NCBI GenBank assembly: GCA_022843505.1
Contig: JALHNN010000170.1
Span: 1 to 6,293, forward strand
Direction of reading: 5' to 3'
Source: Sulfuritalea sp.
Lineage (GTDB): Bacteria > Pseudomonadota > Gammaproteobacteria > Burkholderiales > Rhodocyclaceae
DNA: 6,293 nt
The notes under the pieces are model-generated. The model did not search any database. It was given only the letters and a program-made list of their open reading frames with translations, and was not told the DNA's origin. Positions 4,161 through 6,293 of the stretch are shown piece after piece (the stretch's first letter is position 1; every line of letters starts with the position of its first letter). Made by a program: the position numbers and the translations under genes.

Positions 4161-6293
4161 ATGACGATCGCCAAGGTAAGCCTCGAAGACAAGTACCGCC
4201 TCGAACGCGGCAAGGTATTCCTCACCGGCATGCAGGCCCTGGCCCGCCTGCCCATGCTGCAGCACGAACTCGACCGCCATGCCGGTCTGCATACCGCCGG
4301 CTACATCTCGGGCTATCGCGGCTCGCCGCTGGGCGGCCTGGACACCGCGCTGCACGGCGCCGCGCCCTTCCTCAAGCAGCACGACATCTCCTTCCAGCCC
4401 GGGCTCAACGAGGACATCGCGGCCACGGCGATCTGGGGCACCCAGCAACTGCACCTCTTCCCGCAGCCGAAGTTCGATGGCATTTTTTCGATGTGGTACG
4501 GCAAGGGCCCGGGCGTCGATCGCAGCGGCGACGTCTTCCGCCACGCCAACCACGCCGGCACCGCCACGCACGGCGGCGTGCTGCTGATCGCCGGCGACGA
4601 TCCCTCGGCGCGCTCCTCGGCGGTGGCGCACCAGAGCGAGCACATCTTTTCCGCCTGCGGCATCCCGGTGCTGGCGCCCTCCAACCTGCAGGAATACCTC
4701 GACTACGGACTGCACGGCTGGGCCATGTCGCGCTACTCAGGCTGCTGGGTGGCGATGAAGCTGACCTCGGACACGGCGGAAAGCTCGGCCGTGGTGACAG
4801 TCGATCCCGAGCGTTACACGTTCCGCATCCCCGCCGACTTCCAGCTGCCGCCCGACGGCGTGCACCTGCGCTGGCCCGATCCGCAGCTGGCGCAGGAACT
4901 GCGCCTGCAGCAGTACAAGGTCTATGCCGCGATCGCCTACGCCCGCGCCAACAAGCTGAACCACCTGATCTACGACAGCCCGCGGCCGCGGCTGGGCATC
5001 ATCGCCTGCGGCAAGGCCTACATGGACGTGCGCCAGGCGCTCGACGACATGTGCATCGACGAGAAATACGCCGCCGAGATCGGCCTGCGCCTGTTCAAGG
5101 TGGGCATGCCCTGGCCGCTGGAGGCCGACGCCGTGCGCCATTTCGCCGAGGGCCTGGAGGAAATCCTGGTGGTCGAGGAAAAACGCCAGATCATCGAGTA
5201 CCAACTCAAGGAAATGCTCTACAACTGGCGCGAAGACGTCCGCCCGCGCGTGGTGGGCAAATACGACGAGACCGGCGAATGGCCGGTGCCCGAGCACCGC
5301 TGGCTGCTGCCGCCCACCGCCGAACTGACTCCGGCCATCGTCGCCCGCGCCATCGCCGCGCGCATCAATCGCTTTCATGCCTCGCCGCGCATCAGCGACT
5401 ACATCGCCTTCCTCGACGGCAAGGCGCAGGCATCGGCCCAACCCAGGGTGACGCTGCTGCGCATGCCCTGGTTCTGCCCCGGCTGCCCCCACAACCAGTC
5501 GACCAAGGTGCCCGAGGGCAGCTGCGCGCTGGGCGGCGTCGGCTGCCACCTGATGGCGGTGGCCATGGGGCGCAACACCCTGACCATCTCCCACATGGGC
5601 GGCGAAGGCGCCACCTGGCTCGGCATTGCCGGCCACAGCGGCACGCAGCACGTGTTCGCCAACATGGGCGACGGCACCTATTTCCATTCGGGACTACTTG
5701 CCATACGTGCGGCGGTAGCAGCCAAGGTGAACATCACCTACAAGCTGCTGTTCAACGACGCCGTGGCGATGACCGGCGGCCAGCCGCTGGACGGCACGCT
5801 GACGGTGCCGCAGCTGACGCGCCAACTGGCCGCCGAAGATGTCGATCGCATCATCGTCATGAGCGACGAACCGGAGAAGTACCAGGGCGTCACCGACTTC
5901 GCGCCGGGCGTCGAGATCCGCCACCGTGACCGGCTGGAACAAACGCAGCGCGAGCTGCGCGAAACCAGGGGCGTCAGCGCCCTCGTCTACGACCAGACCT
6001 GCGCCGCCGAGAAGCGCCGTCGCCGCAAGCGCGGCACCTACAGGGACCCGGCGATGCGCGTCTTCATCAACACCGCCGTCTGCGAAGGCTGCGGCGACTG
6101 CGCCGTCAAGTCCAACTGCCTCGCCGTGGTGCCGGTGGAAACCGAGTTCGGCCGCAAGCGCGCCACCGACCAGTTCGCCTGCAACAAGGACTTCTCCTGC
6201 CTCGACGGCTTCTGCCCCAGCATGGTCACCGTGCATGGCGGCAGCGTCCGACGTGGCGAGGCGCTCGCCGCCGGCGGGCAGGCTTTCGCCGAC
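4161..6293 (+). CDS. Indolepyruvate:ferredoxin oxidoreductase family protein (IorA/IorB fusion type), N-terminal 711 codons
   Basis: This frame starts at ATG 4161 behind a strong Shine-Dalgarno and stays open for 711 codons to the right edge. It encodes the N-terminal part of a large thiamine-diphosphate (TPP) and iron-sulfur enzyme that oxidatively decarboxylates aryl-2-oxoacids to acyl-CoA, reducing ferredoxin. Domains in order: a pyrimidine-binding domain with YISGYRGSPLGG (residues 48-59) and NEDIAATAIWG, whose Glu84 is the likely TPP-activating residue; a middle domain (about 320-375, IVVEEKRQ); and a TPP domain with C439-P-G-C442-P-H and GDG (503-505) leading to N532. A cysteine-rich segment follows: C641-x2-C644-x2-C647-x5-C653, then C674, C680, C685. 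This internal placement is typical of the proteobacterial single-chain form of about 1,150-1,200 residues. The IorB-like gamma domain should lie beyond the edge. Substrate could be indolepyruvate, phenylpyruvate or another 2-oxoacid. Confidence 0.92.
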   Translation, partial: MTIAKVSLEDKYRLERGKVFLTGMQALARLPMLQHELDRHAGLHTAGYISGYRGSPLGGLDTALHGAAPFLKQHDISFQPGLNEDIAATAIWGTQQLHLFPQPKFDGIFSMWYGKGPGVDRSGDVFRHANHAGTATHGGVLLIAGDDPSARSSAVAHQSEHIFSACGIPVLAPSNLQEYLDYGLHGWAMSRYSGCWVAMKLTSDTAESSAVVTVDPERYTFRIPADFQLPPDGVHLRWPDPQLAQELRLQQYKVYAAIAYARANKLNHLIYDSPRPRLGIIACGKAYMDVRQALDDMCIDEKYAAEIGLRLFKVGMPWPLEADAVRHFAEGLEEILVVEEKRQIIEYQLKEMLYNWREDVRPRVVGKYDETGEWPVPEHRWLLPPTAELTPAIVARAIAARINRFHASPRISDYIAFLDGKAQASAQPRVTLLRMPWFCPGCPHNQSTKVPEGSCALGGVGCHLMAVAMGRNTLTISHMGGEGATWLGIAGHSGTQHVFANMGDGTYFHSGLLAIRAAVAAKVNITYKLLFNDAVAMTGGQPLDGTLTVPQLTRQLAAEDVDRIIVMSDEPEKYQGVTDFAPGVEIRHRDRLEQTQRELRETRGVSALVYDQTCAAEKRRRRKRGTYRDPAMRVFINTAVCEGCGDCAVKSNCLAVVPVETEFGRKRATDQFACNKDFSCLDGFCPSMVTVHGGSVRRGEALAAGGQAFAD

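Noticed and set aside
4028..5929. 633-codon + strand ORF across the oxidoreductase region
   Set aside because: It is Arg/Pro/Ala/His-rich and featureless. The frame starting at ATG 4161 encodes recognisable TPP and iron-sulfur motifs over the same DNA and stays open to the window edge.

Overview
The window is GC-rich bacterial DNA with every convincing gene on the + strand. Gene content (a molybdenum hydroxylase subunit, a class III CoA-transferase, a branched-chain-amino-acid-type binding protein, a corrinoid/iron-sulfur reductase homologue and a fused indolepyruvate:ferredoxin oxidoreductase) together with a Pseudomonas/betaproteobacteria-style REP element suggests a proteobacterium. A betaproteobacterial (Rhodocyclales-like) degrader of aromatic acids is my best guess. 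That is inferred from gene content; no phylogenetic marker is present.

Layout: (1) 2-364, the C-terminal end of a xanthine-dehydrogenase-family molybdopterin subunit, cut by the left edge. (2) 385-442, a perfect REP-type inverted repeat lying at the 5' end of the next gene and apparently splitting its original start. (3) 456-1646, a class III (Frc-type) CoA-transferase. (4) 1694-2908, a periplasmic substrate-binding protein with a strong Shine-Dalgarno and an unusual N-terminal extension, followed by a GC-rich hairpin at 2916-2939. (5) 2956-3999, a cytoplasmic double-[4Fe-4S] protein related to reductive dehalogenases and QueG. (6) 3996-4088, a possible 30-residue ORF overlapping its stop as ATGA. 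(7) 4161 to the right edge, the first 711 codons of a fused IorA/IorB-type 2-oxoacid:ferredoxin oxidoreductase. It has no stop inside the window.

Working model (inference): the binding protein delivers an aromatic or other organic acid, the CoA-transferase makes or recycles a CoA thioester, the molybdenum enzyme hydroxylates the substrate or an intermediate, and the oxidoreductase oxidatively decarboxylates an (aryl)pyruvate-type 2-oxoacid and yields reduced ferredoxin. The dehalogenase-like protein could use such low-potential electrons. The substrate cannot be read from this window.

The points most worth a second look are the REP insertion that seems to have remodelled the CoA-transferase start, the short Tat-less dehalogenase-like protein, and the rare-codon, palindrome-bearing extension in front of an otherwise canonical signal peptide.
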